Shown: in pieces, positions 53,987 through 63,243 of the stretch
Layout: each line of letters opens with the position of its first letter
How positions within the stretch are numbered: the first letter of the stretch is position 1
Source of the DNA: an uncultured Bacteroides sp.
GTDB lineage: Bacteria; Bacteroidota; Bacteroidia; Bacteroidales; Bacteroidaceae
Assembly (NCBI GenBank): GCA_900551445.1
Contig: URWA01000001.1
Span: 124,001-188,000, forward strand
Direction of reading: 5' to 3'
Length of the DNA stretch: 64,000 nucleotides
Position numbers and translations under genes: made by a program
Notes under the pieces: generated by a model
What the model was told of the DNA's origin: nothing
Seen by the model: the letters and a program-made list of their open reading frames with translations, nothing else
Database searches by the model: none

Positions 53987-55936
53987 TTACCAACCTGGAT
54001 TCTGAGAGAGTTCAGGATTCAACAAAATTTCATCGGTAGGAACTTGATACAAATAATATTTATCAAGCCATCCTTTTCCCTCGGCCACAGGGTCATTAAA
54101 CAAGTACAGATATCCTTCAGTCATTGACCCGTCCAATCCATCAGATACACCAGTCGTAGAGTTATAAAGAGTCATGTTTTTAGAAACAGCATAATCCTTT
54201 GAAACCCAAATACCTTTTGCAGCACGATTCAAGAACCAAGGTGCCATACGCCACCGACGGATATCATAAAAGCCAAAACCTTCACCCATCAATTCCACGA
54301 TACGTTCACGGCGAACTTCCCACAACAAAGCCGGTACTTGAACACCTGCCGTATTTCCTTCCGGATAATAATACGGACGATCCGGGTCAAAATTATCATT
54401 AATTTCGCTGACATTCATCGGATCAACACCGGCACGTGCTCTCAATTTATTAATCGTTTCATTAGCGACTCCTTGATCAAAAGCACCCAATTCCGCCTTC
54501 GCTTCCGCATAATTCAGCAACACTTCCTCAATCTTAAAGATTGGTTTATCGGCTACATTCAAAGTTCCGTTATTAAAGTTTTCTTCCCAGCAGCAATATA
54601 ATTTCCATACATAATAACCCGAACGGCAAGTAACAAATGCACCTGTACCCAAATTCGGAATTTGCGGAACCAATGAAGCAGACCAGTTCTGTGCAGGTAA
54701 ACGTTTCATTCCTACTCCCGGATTACTACAACTATAATTGGCCCCCATTATATCAATATACTCACGGTCGGCAGGGTCAGAAGTATATCCCCAGGTAGCA
54801 TTTGGATTCTCAGCCGGCTTATTGGCCCCACCAGCTTCTACTTTATAAGGAGGCATTACAGTGTGATACAAACGCGGGTCACGGTTCCGGAAAGTATTAT
54901 ACATCGTCTTATCTCCTGCATATCCCGACAAAGAATTGTGAATAGGCTTTCCATTCTTCATCAGATAAAGATCCACCGTGTTCTGACTCATCTCGACATC
55001 CTGGCTGGATGTGTGCTCCAAGTAACATCCACCCTGTACTGGATTGATATCTTTTACATACGACTTATATAAAATAATTCCCGGCACCTTGCCCAAGTCC
55101 TCAGTGGTCCACATCTCTCCATAGCCAGCTCCAGGTTGTCCGTCTGTACCATAATATAGCGTTGGATAAGCATCCATCAGCAACTTCGACACGCGCACAC
55201 ATTCGTTCAGGTACTTGTCAGCACCTTCCAGCCCATGATACTTACGCCATGTTCCTTCACGCAGGGTAAAGCGCGACAGAGCAGCGCGCACGCAATCACG
55301 GTCAATCGTATTCGAGCCATCCTGCGATTCAAAATCACCGATGTGAGTTTCAGCCCACTGCAACCGAACCAAGACAGAATCTGCCACCTCTACACGAGGC
55401 ATTCTCTTACCATAAATTTCAGGACTGTCTTCCGCATAGACTTTATTCACCCAAGGCACATCTCCGAACCGGTCTATCAATTCCATATACCAGAACGCAT
55501 GGAAGAAGTTTCCAACCGCTCTCCAGTGATCCTTCTCGGCATCCGTCATATCCGCACCATCAATATGCGAAAACATAATATTAATTCGGCGGATATAGGA
55601 ACTGAAATCCCATCCGTTACCAGAAGCGGTACTACCTTTGGTTTGGTAAGCAAACTGATTAAATCCGCTAGGAGAGCGTCTGTTCAAATATCCGGCATCC
55701 ACATCTCCCTCATATTGACCTCCACTACCCCAACCGTTGCTCCGGGTAGAAGTACGAATCGTTGTATTCACAAACATCTCATAACAAGGCCACATGAAAT
55801 TTTTGAAATTATCATAAGAATTAAAAGCATTTTCTTCGGTCAAGTCTGTTACGGGAGTTTTATCCAGGAAACTGTCATTACACCCTGCAAATGCAAGTCC
55901 CAGAAATGCCGTTATGCCTATAAATATTTTTTTCAT
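53987..55936 (-). CDS. SusD-like outer-membrane glycan-binding lipoprotein
   Basis: This lipoprotein of 649 residues captures glycan at the cell surface and works as a lid over its SusC partner. The signal ends in the lipobox LAFAGC with Cys19. The family segments SFLDKTPVTDLTEENAF and YIRRINIMFSHID lie in the helical TPR-like part, and KPIFKIEEVLLNYAEAKAELG lies before the C-terminus. The ATG at 55936 is used. The frame extends to a TTG at 55945 only. It is the second gene of the susC-susD operon, 23 bp after susC. Confidence 0.93.
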   Translation of the reverse strand: MKKIFIGITAFLGLAFAGCNDSFLDKTPVTDLTEENAFNSYDNFKNFMWPCYEMFVNTTIRTSTRSNGWGSGGQYEGDVDAGYLNRRSPSGFNQFAYQTKGSTASGNGWDFSSYIRRINIMFSHIDGADMTDAEKDHWRAVGNFFHAFWYMELIDRFGDVPWVNKVYAEDSPEIYGKRMPRVEVADSVLVRLQWAETHIGDFESQDGSNTIDRDCVRAALSRFTLREGTWRKYHGLEGADKYLNECVRVSKLLMDAYPTLYYGTDGQPGAGYGEMWTTEDLGKVPGIILYKSYVKDINPVQGGCYLEHTSSQDVEMSQNTVDLYLMKNGKPIHNSLSGYAGDKTMYNTFRNRDPRLYHTVMPPYKVEAGGANKPAENPNATWGYTSDPADREYIDIMGANYSCSNPGVGMKRLPAQNWSASLVPQIPNLGTGAFVTCRSGYYVWKLYCCWEENFNNGTLNVADKPIFKIEEVLLNYAEAKAELGAFDQGVANETINKLRARAGVDPMNVSEINDNFDPDRPYYYPEGNTAGVQVPALLWEVRRERIVELMGEGFGFYDIRRWRMAPWFLNRAAKGIWVSKDYAVSKNMTLYNSTTGVSDGLDGSMTEGYLYLFNDPVAEGKGWLDKYYLYQVPTDEILLNPELSQNPGW

Positions 55937-55959
55937 AATACACAATTTTAATTAGATAT

Positions 55960-58900
55960 TTACAATGAAAGATTCAAGCCAAAAGATATTGTACGGAATG
56001 CCGGATAATTCCATGATAATGTTTCCGGGTCAATACCTTTAGCCAAAGACGAAAATGTAGCCAGATTTTCCACACTGACAAAGGCTTTCAGCTGAGACAA
56101 TGACATTTTCTTTATCCATGATTTAGGGAAAGAATAAGAAAGAGTTACATTCTTGATGCGGAAATAAGAGGCATCAGACAAATATCTGTCAGAAGTTCGA
56201 TAGTTCGAGCCTTGATTACCATAGCTTCCATAAATACGAGGGAATTCGGCATCCGGATTCGCACAAGTATAATCACCGGCAGCTGCATCCACAGGTCTCC
56301 AGTAATTTTCCAATCCTTCATACAATGGAATAAACTTGAAATCAGCATACATCGGGAAAGTCAATGTATTTGCCAGCCAGGCATCACGCTTTCCTGTTCC
56401 CTGCATAAATATACTCAAGTCGAAACCTTCATAACTTACCCCTAAATTGATGCCATACAAATAACGAGGCAAACTATTTCCAATCACTTTACGGTCACCT
56501 GGATTTTCCAGTGTTCCATCACCAGAATAAATCAAATTTTCACCTTGATCATCATCACGCAAATTCTTAAACTTCACATCTCCCGGACGTGGATTGTATC
56601 CATTAATGGCTACCACTCCCTCTTTCAGTTTCCAAGTCTGAGTGCTTTCAAAATCATCTACGGTATAGAATCCGTCATATACGTATCCCCAAATCTCGCC
56701 TAACTGTTGTCCTTCATAATAACTGCTCAACAATTTGGACTCATTGCTATCATACTTCGTAATCTCACTCTTCGAGTCAGAAAGATTAAATCCGATTCGA
56801 TAGCCCACCTTACCAATCTGGTCACGCCAGTTCAAGTTCAATTCCCAACCACGTGTACGCATATCGGCTGTATTCTGATAAGGAGCAGCCGCACCCACTA
56901 CGGCCGGCAATTGCATACCAGGAGCCAACATACCTTTTGTGTCCTTCTGATACCACTCAAACAAACCAGACAAACGACTATTGAACAATGAGAAATCAAG
57001 CCCCACATTTGTCGTAGCCACTTTTTCCCAAGTAAAAGAAGAACTGACTAATGAAGGAATAGAAGTCACAGCCGTCACAGGGTTACCGTCTGATAACCAA
57101 CCAGTGTACTTATTATTAATCGACATCGACGGGATGAAAGCATATTCCACAATGTTCTGATTACCAATCATACCGTATGAGCCACGCAGTTTCAACATAC
57201 CTAACCAATCCTGTGCAGACTCCATAAATCTTTCCTGAGCGATATTCCAACCAGCAGAAACAGACGGGAAGAAACCAAACCGAGAATCTTTCGGGAAACG
57301 GGAAGAACCGTCATAACGTCCGTTTACTTCCAGCAAATATCTGTCTTTATAGTTGTAGTTTACACGGAAGAAACCTCCACGAACCGCATATTCCGTATAA
57401 TAATCTTTAGCTGACAAAGTCGATGTTCCACCTCCCAAAGAAGGAACCTCCACTACTGCCTGGCCATAAGAATATACATCCACTGTTTCCTGATAGCTGG
57501 ATTCCTGATTGTATCCCATCATTACTTTAAAATGATGGTCTTTTGCCAAATCAAAGCTATAAGTACCGTACAAATTTATTGCGTTATAATCTGTATATTG
57601 CTTATATTTACGCAAATAATCATTTGACGGATACACATCTTTTCCACCCTGAATGGAAGTCATATTGGTCACTCCGGTATAATAGTGGTAATCGTATATA
57701 TTTTTATCAAATGTATATTCAAACGCAATTTCCAATCCTTTCAAGGGTTTCAGGATAGACTTGAGGAATATACGCGGGTTATCATTGATATTCTTGTCCG
57801 TATTGGCAGCCAAAATCTGATTCCGAGGCGTAAAGAAAGGCAAATTATCGTCAGGACCTGTTCCATATCCTTCTGGCATCGTTCCCTCCGGATAATAAGA
57901 AACCAGACGCGTACTATAGATGCCACCAGCTGAAGACTGCGGAAGAGCATTTTTACTATGGGCATAACTTAAAGTTGCTTCCTGTGTAAACCACTTAGTG
58001 ATATCTGCAGAAACAAAACTGCTCACATTCATTCGACGATAAGAATCCTTATTGGTAATCAATACTCCATCGCTATCTACCATTCCGGCCGACAAACGAT
58101 AACGCAATCTTTCAGTACCTCCACTTACCGACAGGTTATGGGTCTGCTGGAAACTGGTTTCCAACATATTCTTCACCAAATCCTTCTCATTGAGGAAATA
58201 CAAAGCGCTACCTTCCTTATATATTCCATCCCCTTTTATATCCAAAGAAGAAGGATCCTTATGATATTGTTCCAGCAATTCCAACCACCGGCTCACACTA
58301 GGAGCTCCTAATGACCAATATTGATCACCTTCCACCTCCTGATAAGCACGTAAGTAGGTTTCCAAAGAGGTTTGCTTGGGAAGATTCATTGCACTGGAGA
58401 AAGCAAAATTATTATTGTAATTCAACTGGAAACGGGTATTCCCTTTCGGACGCTTAGTGGTAACCAGAATCACACCTCCAGCTGCACGAGCTCCATAGAT
58501 AGCTGACGAAGCTGCATCCTTCAATACCGTAATCGACTCAATATCATCAGGATTCAGCATATCAATATCTCCTTCCACATTATCAATTAATACCAAAGGG
58601 GCTACGGCTGCTCCATACGAACCATCGCTATTTTGAATACCCAATGAATACGCACCACGAATCTGGAAACTCTTGCTTGAACCTACGGCGTTACCTCCAC
58701 TATTGACCAGCAATCCTGGAACTGCGCCTTGCAAAGCATCCGCTGCTTTTGCCAAAGGTCTGTCGCCCAGCACCTCATCCATCTTAACCGTCGTTACCGC
58801 ACCGGTCAGATTGGCTTTTTTCTGAGAACCAAACCCTACTACTACCACTTCATCCAATGTCTGGGTATCTTCTTTTATAACCAGATCGAGAGCCTGGCCA

Positions 58901-59199
58901 TTCCACTTTACTTGCTGAGAAACATACCCTACAAATGAAACCTCCAACACAGCTCCTTTTGTGACATGAGATAAGACAAACTTTCCGTCTAAATCTGTAA
59001 TCACACCGTTAGTTGTACCTTTTACGACTACAGAAGCTCCAATGACAGGCTCTCCATTCACATCTTTCACAACACCTTGACAAACAGCATCCTGCTGTAA
59101 AATAGAAGTATTAAATCCAAGGCTTTCAGCATGCAATACTCCAACCGGTACAGTTGAAACCAGTAATAACATGCCAACTGGTTTTAAAATTTTAAACAT
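55960..59199 (-). CDS. SusC-like TonB-dependent outer-membrane transporter
   Basis: This outer-membrane barrel of 1079 residues imports oligosaccharides with TonB energy. It has a signal peptide (MFKILKPVGMLLLVSTVPVG to HAES), a carboxypeptidase-regulatory-like domain (about 40-115) with GVVKDVNGEPVIGASVVVKG, and a TonB-box region DTQTLDEVVVVGFG. The plug domain follows with ADALQGAVPGLLV and the SusC signature IRGAYSLG, then the barrel. No STN domain for anti-sigma signalling is present. The ATG at 59199 suits a normal signal peptide. An ATG at 59259 is also possible, since the promoter at 59291-59321 would leave it a leader of about 25 bases. It is paired with susD and likely linked to GH20 and GH84. 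Confidence 0.94.
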   Translation of the reverse strand: MFKILKPVGMLLLVSTVPVGVLHAESLGFNTSILQQDAVCQGVVKDVNGEPVIGASVVVKGTTNGVITDLDGKFVLSHVTKGAVLEVSFVGYVSQQVKWNGQALDLVIKEDTQTLDEVVVVGFGSQKKANLTGAVTTVKMDEVLGDRPLAKAADALQGAVPGLLVNSGGNAVGSSKSFQIRGAYSLGIQNSDGSYGAAVAPLVLIDNVEGDIDMLNPDDIESITVLKDAASSAIYGARAAGGVILVTTKRPKGNTRFQLNYNNNFAFSSAMNLPKQTSLETYLRAYQEVEGDQYWSLGAPSVSRWLELLEQYHKDPSSLDIKGDGIYKEGSALYFLNEKDLVKNMLETSFQQTHNLSVSGGTERLRYRLSAGMVDSDGVLITNKDSYRRMNVSSFVSADITKWFTQEATLSYAHSKNALPQSSAGGIYSTRLVSYYPEGTMPEGYGTGPDDNLPFFTPRNQILAANTDKNINDNPRIFLKSILKPLKGLEIAFEYTFDKNIYDYHYYTGVTNMTSIQGGKDVYPSNDYLRKYKQYTDYNAINLYGTYSFDLAKDHHFKVMMGYNQESSYQETVDVYSYGQAVVEVPSLGGGTSTLSAKDYYTEYAVRGGFFRVNYNYKDRYLLEVNGRYDGSSRFPKDSRFGFFPSVSAGWNIAQERFMESAQDWLGMLKLRGSYGMIGNQNIVEYAFIPSMSINNKYTGWLSDGNPVTAVTSIPSLVSSSFTWEKVATTNVGLDFSLFNSRLSGLFEWYQKDTKGMLAPGMQLPAVVGAAAPYQNTADMRTRGWELNLNWRDQIGKVGYRIGFNLSDSKSEITKYDSNESKLLSSYYEGQQLGEIWGYVYDGFYTVDDFESTQTWKLKEGVVAINGYNPRPGDVKFKNLRDDDQGENLIYSGDGTLENPGDRKVIGNSLPRYLYGINLGVSYEGFDLSIFMQGTGKRDAWLANTLTFPMYADFKFIPLYEGLENYWRPVDAAAGDYTCANPDAEFPRIYGSYGNQGSNYRTSDRYLSDASYFRIKNVTLSYSFPKSWIKKMSLSQLKAFVSVENLATFSSLAKGIDPETLSWNYPAFRTISFGLNLSL

Positions 59200-59290
59200 G
59201 TTCTTCGTTTTTAATGAACAATTAAGGTTAACTTTCACGAACTTTATCAAAGCAATCATGCAATAATAAAGAAATGTTTTTTATCGTCAA

Positions 59291-59321
59291 CAAATATATA
59301 TAATAATAGAATAAAATCAAA
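59291..59321 (-). promoter_or_regulatory. Promoter of susCD
   Basis: On the minus strand TTTG (59318-59321), 19 bases, then TATATTTG (59291-59298), a full match. Initiation is predicted near 59284. Confidence 0.8.
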
Positions 59322-59534
59322 AGATAATTTAAAATAATAATCAGAAACAACCTATTTCATATAAAATCAAAAAGATCTAAATACATTATATGTAAACAAA
59401 CACCACATATAAAGATTTGAAACAATATAAATTATAAATATCTGCCTCTATTATAAAAAGATTTAAGTGCCACGCCTATTGTCTACATGAACCTTTTACA
59501 ATGCCTTTTAGGCAGTCAAAACAAGGCATCAAAA
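59322..59534. other. AT-rich spacer between the susC promoter and array B
   Basis: This 213-bp stretch is very AT-rich at its left side. On the right it holds a small hairpin (TGCCT at 59502-59506 with AGGCA at 59510-59514) and a partner AAGGCAT at 59523 that pairs with ATGCCTT at 59501. No gene or recognised site is seen. A regulator site for the glycan locus could lie here. Confidence 0.5.
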
Positions 59535-59664
59535 AAACGCCTTTACGTTTCAACCTAAACGCTTCGACGTTTCAAGTAAAACGTAAGGGCGTTTAAGGGA
59601 AAACGCAAAGGCGTTTTGAATCAAACGCAAGGACATTTTAGTCGAAACGTCCTTGCGTTTTTTT
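59535..59664. repeat. 22-bp tandem palindrome array B (six units)
   Basis: Six 16-base cores of the form AAACGYnnnnRCGTTT begin at 59535, 59557, 59579, 59601, 59623 and 59645, exactly 22 bp apart, with 6-bp spacers of unrelated sequence. The fifth core has one change in its right arm. Cores are also near reverse complements of one another: unit 1 of units 3 and 4, unit 5 of unit 6. The transcript could therefore fold in several ways, and units 5 and 6 with the final T-run look like a plus-strand terminator. The array ends five bases before the nitroreductase stop codon. Confidence 0.92.
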
Positions 59665-59669
59665 ATGCC

Positions 59670-60194
59670 TTATTTTATCACCCGGAAATAGTCCGGTTTA
59701 CGCAGTTTTGCCGGAGCAGGTTCTCCGTCGGGATAGCCCAAGGAAAGGGCTCCGATACCCATCAGTCCTTCGGGAAGTCCCCATTCTTCCATCAGCTGCT
59801 TGCCTTCTTCCGTGGCAAACATCTCGCGTTCCCGGTGAATCCAGCAACTGCCCAATCCCAGTGCATGCGCTGCCAGCATCATGTTTTCCAGCACGCAACT
59901 TCCGTCCTGTACCGGATTGTTGGCCAGTGAAGGCGCAAAGACCAACACGTAGGTAGGTGCATCGTAATAGGGATTAGAGGTAACTCCCATGATTTCCGCA
60001 TTCATCTTAGCCAGTTGGGCCAGTACTTCTTTCTTCTGTACGGCCACAATGTAGGGCGACTGCATGCCACGTGAAGTCGGTGCATAAGTACCCGCTTCGA
60101 GCACAGCCTTCAACTCTTCATCTGTAATCTGTTCCGGTTTATACTTACGGCAACTGCGCCGCGTTTCGATGACCTTCAAAAAATCTTTTTCCAT
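59670..60194 (-). CDS. Nitroreductase-family protein
   Basis: This FMN-dependent oxidoreductase of 174 residues has the opening ETRRSCRKYKPEQITDEEL and the flavin-binding APTSRGMQSP near residue 40. CVLENMMLAAHALGLGSCWIHRE near 105 and the closing GALSLGYPDGEPAPAK are also typical. Members reduce nitro compounds, quinones or flavins with NAD(P)H, and the natural substrate is usually unknown. It lies 47 bp after the large amidase-like gene with no promoter in the gap, so it is probably cotranscribed with it. The palindrome array B follows immediately. Confidence 0.9.
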   Translation of the reverse strand: MEKDFLKVIETRRSCRKYKPEQITDEELKAVLEAGTYAPTSRGMQSPYIVAVQKKEVLAQLAKMNAEIMGVTSNPYYDAPTYVLVFAPSLANNPVQDGSCVLENMMLAAHALGLGSCWIHREREMFATEEGKQLMEEWGLPEGLMGIGALSLGYPDGEPAPAKLRKPDYFRVIK

Positions 60195-60241
60195 ATTGAT
60201 ACATTTATTGATGGTTACTTAATTCATTTCTCTATACTGCT

Positions 60242-63115
60242 TCAGCGTTTTTTCTTCGACAACAAAGTCTTCACGGCTGTCTGCATCAGATGATTGCGTA
60301 CGTCGGTGTTTTCCACACATTCCAAGGGGAAACCCAATACAAAGGTACGGTAATCTTCTCCACGATATACGGTTCCCACTCCATAATTCCCTTGGGTGTA
60401 CACAAAGGAAGAGTAGGCTCCGGAAGCGGGCATCACACATTCCATGGAAGGAACGGCATAAACCGTTTCATTGGCTCCTCCTTCTACCTGGAACTGTACC
60501 CCGGCTCCCTGCAAGGAGGCTGAGGTCTGATTACTGAAACGGCCGCCATACACACACTTCAGCACATTCTTCCCAAAATCTCCCTTTTGCAGATTTGCTC
60601 CCCATGCGGAGCCACTCACCAGCAAACGTCCGCCCTGACGGCAGTAACGGGTAAGGGCTTCCCGCATGGCCGAAGAGAAGGATTTGGCATCGGCTCCACA
60701 AATCAAATCCACCATGTCATACTGACTCAGGTCTGTACTCCCACTCTCCAGGGTTTCGTCACTGCAAGACACGAACGAATAGCGTCCGGCCCGCTGAATG
60801 GCCTTGCCATGTACAAACACATAATCGTAGGTATTTCCGGCAACCAGCTTTCCTTCCAAAGCATTGTCGCTGACTCCCAGCCCGTCGCCGGTTTCCAGTC
60901 CCGCTTTGTCGCGATTGAATCCTTGCTGGTAACCGCAATAAGCAGGAGTCTGCCCGTAAGGAATGCCCGGGTCCGACTTCAGGTCAAAGCCCTGCAGCAA
61001 GGCCGAGTTGACTTCTGCCGGACCTGAAGTGGCATCGAATCCGTTCACTATCAGCAACGTGCCTTTGCTACGTTTAGCCTTATAGGCTGACAAAATTTCC
61101 GAAGGGAAACTTTCTCCTCCCTTGTTGATGGCCGTCACCTTGAAACTGTACACCAGCCCCGGCTCCACTTTCACCGTGTATTCCGGTTTGCGTACATATA
61201 CTCCGTTGTCAAATCCGCCGTAACCGATACGGGTATAGACGATGTATCCTTGCGGTTTGGCCGTCGGTTCCATCACATCCTCCACCGGATTCCAGTTCAG
61301 GGTAAAGGTGTTTTTCTTTTTTCCTTCCCGAATGGCGAAATGATTCACCGGAAGCGGCTGCACCACATAGTCGGTGCCGTGCATGGTAGAAAGGTATTTC
61401 AAGATGGATTTATAAACCGAGCGTCCTACGGTAAACTTGAAATCGGGATTATGCCCCCATTTCATATCGGCGAAATTCTGGTGGGAGAGCAATTCCAGAA
61501 TCATGGAAGGTACTGCCGGCAGACGGGTCTCGCTGTAGTTCCGGTTCCACATGCTCCGCCGGGCCCACTGCACTCCAAAACGGGAAGCGATGTCACGCTG
61601 CAATCCCGTCAGCACCATGTCCGTCAAGTCGCGCGACGCATAGCGGGAGATGCCACAGTTCAGTTTCCCGTCGTTGAAGTCGGTCGTATAGATACCTAAT
61701 GAACCCACCAGTTCATCATCCGTCTTGAAACCCGCATCGCTGTGCAGGCCCAACGTCATTTCAAACGGCACTTTCAGTCCCGCTTCCGAAGGATTGTACA
61801 CCGACCCGCCACTCAGGTAGTTTACCATCAGCGAACGGGCGTTGATGTCGTCATTGTAATCATTTTCTCCCTCGCTCTTGCTGTACACCTGATAAGGCAT
61901 GCCGGCCCATTGCGCCCAATAGCGCGCCCCCTCCAGATAACGAGGCACTCCACTCACCTGTCCGCCGCGGACAATGTTTCCCATACCGCCGCCAAAACGG
62001 ACCGCATCGGCACAAACCACTCCCTTTTGGGAACTCTCGTTGCTCAGCACCACCATACCGTAATCGTTCCGTCCCTTGTCGAATTCAAAGGTACCCAAAT
62101 ACACCCAGGTACCTCCTCCCATCTGCTGGTTCACCTTGAACTCGGTGACTCCTCCGTTGTGGAAGACCAAATATTTGGCATCCGACACGCTTTCCGGCAG
62201 TGTCTGATAACTGACGTACACCGCATACTTCCCTTTTTCCGGGATATTGGGAATCCATTCGGCAAAGGCCTTCTCCGGCTGGCCCTGTGTAGCGATGTAC
62301 CTCGCCGTACCATCCTTGAAAGGATTGTAGTGATCCGGATACTGCTGATATTTCTGGGCAAATCCCGGCTGACCTGTATCCTTCCACGTGTATTTCTTGT
62401 ATTCCACTTCCAGGTAATGGCTGCCCGGCGTACAAGTGTTATTGTCCACAATCACCTCGTGGCGCTGCCAGTCGCGTTCACGGGGAGTGAAGACCACGGC
62501 TCCGGCATTTTCCAGCATCGGAATCAGATACGGCACCACGAACGACTGGGTAAACAAATCTTCCGTGGTACAGAACAAGCGGGGTCGCTGCCAGCGCCAT
62601 TCATTCCGGTCGTTCCGGTACACTTTTCCATGACTCTGCCACACGGCCACATGCCGTCCCTCCAGGCCCCGGCTGATTTCAAACGGACGCGACACATTGG
62701 TCACCCACGGGTTTCCCTTCGCTTCCAGTTTGCCGTATAAGCGGGTCTTGTCCTGCTTCTTCCGGAACGCATTGGGTACCAGTTCCTCAATCGGTTTTCC
62801 GTCTGCATACACCTGCAAGGTATAATAATTCACCGGCCCCGGAAGCGACTGTTTCAGCAGCCGGTAAATGGCCGACACATTTTCTTCCGTAAACGGTTGG
62901 TAACCAAATGTGGGATTGGCATACACGCGCAATACTTTTTTATCATGTTCCAGCTCAAAACGTTCCAGCTTACATTTGCCGATATGCGCATACGAAGTTT
63001 CATAATTGGCAAAAAAATCCTTCAGACGCTGCTCCGTGGTCTGTTCCAGACTTTGCCCAAACGCAGTCCCTGCCACGCAAAGACAGCCCAACAGAAAAAT
63101 AGCAATTTTTTTCAT
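60242..63115 (-). CDS. Secreted amidase_3-like protein with inserted golvesin-type domain and Fn3
   Basis: This secreted protein of 957 residues is of the kind often labelled xanthan lyase in databases. After a signal peptide (MKKIAIFLLGCLCVAG) and an N-terminal domain of about 130 residues, the sequence follows the N-acetylmuramoyl-L-alanine amidase (Amidase_3) pattern. Candidate zinc ligands are His162 (VWQSHG), Glu185 (TTEDLF) and His458 (LGLHSDAG), with candidate catalytic Glu541 (MILELLSHQN). A golvesin/Xly-like beta domain (about 228-377) is inserted in the middle. A fibronectin type III domain (about 615-700) and a C-terminal glutamine-amidotransferase-like fold follow. A cell-wall role is inferred. 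The start is ATG 63115 (or 63121), since the -7 box at 63137-63144 excludes the longer frame. Confidence 0.75.
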   Translation of the reverse strand: MKKIAIFLLGCLCVAGTAFGQSLEQTTEQRLKDFFANYETSYAHIGKCKLERFELEHDKKVLRVYANPTFGYQPFTEENVSAIYRLLKQSLPGPVNYYTLQVYADGKPIEELVPNAFRKKQDKTRLYGKLEAKGNPWVTNVSRPFEISRGLEGRHVAVWQSHGKVYRNDRNEWRWQRPRLFCTTEDLFTQSFVVPYLIPMLENAGAVVFTPRERDWQRHEVIVDNNTCTPGSHYLEVEYKKYTWKDTGQPGFAQKYQQYPDHYNPFKDGTARYIATQGQPEKAFAEWIPNIPEKGKYAVYVSYQTLPESVSDAKYLVFHNGGVTEFKVNQQMGGGTWVYLGTFEFDKGRNDYGMVVLSNESSQKGVVCADAVRFGGGMGNIVRGGQVSGVPRYLEGARYWAQWAGMPYQVYSKSEGENDYNDDINARSLMVNYLSGGSVYNPSEAGLKVPFEMTLGLHSDAGFKTDDELVGSLGIYTTDFNDGKLNCGISRYASRDLTDMVLTGLQRDIASRFGVQWARRSMWNRNYSETRLPAVPSMILELLSHQNFADMKWGHNPDFKFTVGRSVYKSILKYLSTMHGTDYVVQPLPVNHFAIREGKKKNTFTLNWNPVEDVMEPTAKPQGYIVYTRIGYGGFDNGVYVRKPEYTVKVEPGLVYSFKVTAINKGGESFPSEILSAYKAKRSKGTLLIVNGFDATSGPAEVNSALLQGFDLKSDPGIPYGQTPAYCGYQQGFNRDKAGLETGDGLGVSDNALEGKLVAGNTYDYVFVHGKAIQRAGRYSFVSCSDETLESGSTDLSQYDMVDLICGADAKSFSSAMREALTRYCRQGGRLLVSGSAWGANLQKGDFGKNVLKCVYGGRFSNQTSASLQGAGVQFQVEGGANETVYAVPSMECVMPASGAYSSFVYTQGNYGVGTVYRGEDYRTFVLGFPLECVENTDVRNHLMQTAVKTLLSKKKR

Positions 63116-63136
63116 ATCCATTCTATAGAACCGGCA

Positions 63137-63144
63137 CAAAGGTA
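63137..63144 (-). promoter_or_regulatory. -7 box of the amidase-like gene
   Basis: Minus-strand TACCTTTG, a consensus match. The leader would be only about 10-17 bases. No TTTG at the usual -33 distance. Confidence 0.5.
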
Positions 63145-63181
63145 ACAAAATCTCACAGATTCTTTTCATCCTTACCCCACG

Positions 63182-63220
63182 AAAAAAGCCGTCCGGCGTC
63201 TTCCTACACCGAACGGCTTT
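63182..63220 (-). terminator. Terminator of ilvC
   Basis: AAAGCCGT (63185-63192) pairs with ACGGCTTT (63213-63220), and six further inner pairs follow past one mismatch. The minus strand continues with TTTTTT. Confidence 0.9.
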
Positions 63221-63243
63221 CCCATTCTCTTTACAGACAATAA

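Noticed and set aside
59535..59664. Simple tandem duplication or minisatellite
   Set aside because: Units differ in both spacer and core centre while arms and spacing are kept, which a recent slippage event would not produce.
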